From Antitrichia curtipendula (lineage: Eukaryota > Streptophyta > Bryopsida > Hypnales > Leucodontaceae), in NCBI GenBank assembly GCA_951230915.1, contig OX579640.1:24634981-24698980 (forward strand): a stretch of 64,000 bases of DNA, written 5' to 3'. Below the pieces are notes generated by a model, which was not told the origin of the DNA, made no database searches, and saw nothing but the letters and a program-made list of their open reading frames with translations. The position numbers and the translations under genes were made by a program. How positions within the stretch are numbered: position 1 is the first letter of the stretch; each line of letters starts with the position of its first letter. Below, one piece after another: positions 61,117 through 64,000 of the stretch.

Positions 61117-62624
61117 GGTTTGTACCTTTTATTTTAAGAATTAAAAAACAAAATTCAATTGATTTGAGATCTTTTGGATTTTAAAACAATATTAATTTAA
61201 GTATGTTACAAAGTTATTGATATTATGATTTGGAGATTGATTTTTCAAAACTTATTTGAATAATTTTCACTGTGTTATGACAAGAGTTCTTTCAACAAGT
61301 TGTTTATGGCGTCTAAACATTCCCCTTTATGGCAACGATAAATTTGAACCATTTGGTGCACATATGCACCATCAACTACACAAATATTCGATAGTCATAG
61401 ATTGAAATGTTGGTTGTATTTGGTGGGTCAATTGGCATAGAGTAATAGTTCTTACACAGAATTTGGTTGAATTTGGGTTAAGGAAAATAACTTTAGAAGA
61501 GACCAAAAATCAAACTTGGAAATTTTTAAATGAAGTAGAGGATCCTAAATGTAATAATTAAAGGTTTTAGTACAAAAATTGCTTCAAATTCTCTCTAATT
61601 CAAACAAGGTGGCCTTTAATAAAAACACTTGGATAATCAATTTTGTTGTGACCACTACTAGAGTAACTTGCTATTGTCATTTTAGTTAGTTAGTTTATTG
61701 AAGCTAAACTTGGATAATTTGCTTATGACTTAATTTGTATGGGCTAGCCTATTGATTTGTATAAGAATCTATCAAAGCTCATTTACAAGAGTTGTAAGGA
61801 AATCATTCATTTATAAACAAAAGTTCTTTTCAATCCATTATTTGCAATAATATTTATCTACAAAAAACTTCTTCACAAGAAACCGCTCTTGTAAATATGT
61901 TGAAATATTTAAAGTATAAAAAATGGTCTCTTTAATCTTTATGTATGCTTTAGCTATATCCTACAGTAGTGGAGTTGCTAGTCTTAGAATAAGTTACACT
62001 TAATACAATTTAGTTTCTAAAAGGTAACATGTTGTAAAACTAACCCCTACCAATATTGCCTTCTAAATGTGAGACCCTATGAATTGTGTAAACCTACAAT
62101 CAACACTTAAAGAACTTGTAGTTAATGCATATAGTGTCCAAAAAACACGTGCAATTTATGTGTGGAAACCTCTTTCAATTTCCAACAAGCTTCCATCAAT
62201 GACAATGATGACGACGACAATGACATCATCTATGCCTTTAGTTAGACTATTTTAAATTTTTTGTTTTGTTACGATGAGATCTCTTGGACCATGCATTCCT
62301 TGGTTGCATTCTTGGTACCTTAGGGAAGTCTTTAGCAAGGAGGGGTGTACGGACTCTGATTCATGGTGTTTGAACATAAAGTGTGACAGATATTGAGTTT
62401 TGAATTTTTTATTAATTAAAAAGGTAGATAATTACTTTTAATTGATTGTAGCAATGATACAGGGCACACTAGTTATTAAAATAGGCCAATCCAATTCCAT
62501 CCGTTCAAACATCTAAATCTCCCTCAAAAAAAATATCCAAATTCCTTCAAGATTTTGACAAAATGAGTACATTAATGCTAAAATGGGTAATGTGTCAATC
62601 ATTCCTTGATTGGTGGGAATGTAA
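61117..62624. other. AT-rich spacer, no gene seen
   Basis: No supported gene. Short AT-driven ORFs only. Confidence 0.5.
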
Positions 62625-63238
62625 GGGCCGGTTCACACTATGGCTATCTAAGTCGAGAGGCTATGGGAGGGAGTGGCCAAACCTTTAGTAAAAGTCCAAA
62701 GAAATGGGATTTTCATAGGCCATAAATAATAGGTATTGGACCCTTTGGCCGGCCATAGTGTGAGGCCTCCAAAGTCCAAACCCATACCATTTATTCAACT
62801 TCTATCCTTTTTTCTCCACATTAATCCATCCAATTTCTGAAATTTTCCATGAAGCATGACCTATGTGTCAATTCCTACAAGCAAAAGTTTCAACAAAAAT
62901 GAGGAAAGAGTAAAAAACGGCCTTGAAAAAACAATTGTAGCACATGCTCTCATCATCAAAGAAGGACTATAAAAGGATATAAATGAAATAAAAAAGCTAG
63001 AAAGAGAAAAAAGAAAAAGAAAGCACAAAGCAAAAAGGAGAAAGGACTTGAGAGAAAAAAGAAACTTTCTGATTTTTGAAGGAAAAAATTCGACCAACTC
63101 TTGATCATAGTTTGGATCTCCATTTCTGGCCGACCCAAACTATGGTGGAGAATCTATTGCCATGTAGGCATTTTTTTGTCATGTAGGCACTTGGGAGGGT
63201 AATGGCCTTTGGACTGTGCTTTCTAGTGTGAAGGGCTG
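62625..63238. mobile_element. MITE-like cluster with GGCCGGTTCACACTA ends
   Basis: GGGCCGGTTCACACTATGGC at 62625 has reverse partners at about 62750-62767 (GGCCTCACACTATGGCC in reverse) and 63224-63238 (AGCCCTTCACACTA in reverse), plus a weaker copy near 63132. Either a short 143-bp element lies inside a longer 614-bp one, or the ends were duplicated. The ends resemble those of the 47313-47869 element. Confidence 0.55.
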
Positions 63239-64000
63239 ATCTGTAAAGTAAGTGCACACCTCTAGAAACTATGTGCCCCTTTTGGAATTGGTCCTATGGC
63301 AAGATATTCAAATTCCAAATCATGGTGGTAATAGGCTTGTCTATCTTATGATAGAAACCAGGCATATTCAAATTCTTACAACGCATACCCACCTTTATTA
63401 GTCAACATCTTTGCAACTCCCTAGACCCCAAGCATTCCAATTATACAATTGTACCACAACCACCTTGCAAATCATGGTTGACCTACCTACCTTTAGATCA
63501 TCACCTTCAATTCAAGTGGGCATTAGCTTTTGTGTTCTAAAGCTACAATATTGCGAGCAAGCTCCCATGTCCAATTCATAATAGACTTTTCAAACCATCA
63601 ATTACTTTGTATTTGCAAATTAAATGCTCCAATATTGACCAACCATTGATATGAAATTACACACCTCTCTTCCTTCACGGCTAGTGTTTGCATGTAGACG
63701 ATGAGAGCCTAGTTTGGAATGTTCAATCAATTGTCGATGGAACAGACTGGGAATCTTGAAGCTAGGAGCATCCATTTAAAATAAGGTTTGTAGCTCCTTC
63801 ACCATCCTAACACTTGAAGATCAAAATCAATTGTCTTGGAAGTTAGTTAGTCAGGTAGATGTTTGATCAATTATGTAGAGAATAGCATGTGAGATGGCCA
63901 TGGCCATTCAATAGTTAATTGTGGTGATGCAAAAGTGAAGCAAGCACTGGAATTTGTAACTCGGATCTCAATTCACTTGTGAGTGTATGACTCACAGCTA
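63239..64000. other. AT-rich end of the window, no gene seen
   Basis: No coding region or RNA gene could be supported to the window end. Confidence 0.5.

Noticed and set aside
1..64000. CRISPR arrays, operons or organelle DNA
   Set aside because: Genes are intron-split with plant nuclear families. No regularly spaced identical repeats and no plastid or mitochondrial genes were seen.

Overview
The window is nuclear DNA of a land plant. Every recognisable gene is split by GT-AG introns, and the genes are islands in long AT-rich, repeat-filled stretches. It carries a canonical plant phytochrome, cytosolic ribosomal proteins L9 and S15, and a CDC14-type phosphatase. From family knowledge, CDC14 is kept in green algae, bryophytes and lycophytes and is missing from flowering plants. 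The phytochrome N-terminus also reads like the bryophyte/lycophyte type. A non-seed plant is therefore most likely. A liverwort is my weak first guess, because one broken transposon-like protein (27025-28290) reminds me of repeat proteins from Marchantia. That is recall, not a search result.

Layout. 1-600: last two exons of a second RPL9 copy, cut by the window edge. 601-3028: repeats, including a Stowaway-like MITE. 3029-3964: complete RPL9. 3965-7627: AT-rich spacer. 7628-12621 (minus): complete seven-exon phytochrome (1129 aa), followed by a purine/CT-rich 5' region to about 14240. 14300-21900: repeats with no gene found. 22965-26217 (minus): decayed hAT-type transposase gene. 27025-31370: decayed transposon-like coding segments, a 156-codon ORF and a tandem repeat. 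31371-37271: AT-rich spacer with a second Stowaway-like MITE. 37272-38569 (minus): RPS15 with its ATG alone in exon 1. 38919-39310: a MITE. 39311-44470: AT-rich with microsatellites. 44471-53088: CDC14 with 15 proposed exons and at least three MITEs in its introns. 53750-54520: nested tandem, hairpin and CACTA-type MITE structures. 58142-59556: decayed MULE/SWIM-type transposase. 59557-64000: AT-rich, with a 760-bp element bearing perfect 26-bp terminal inverted repeats and another MITE-like cluster.

The live genes are housekeeping (two RPL9 copies, RPS15), light sensing (PHY) and cell-cycle/phosphorylation control (CDC14). They share no operon-like logic. All three TE-derived coding regions carry stops and frameshifts and look dead. 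The clearest new material is the set of small inverted-repeat elements, several with precise ends and, for two CACTA-like ones, exact 3-bp target-site duplications. Exon models were spliced by eye from reading frame, splice sites and family similarity. No alignment or expression data were available.
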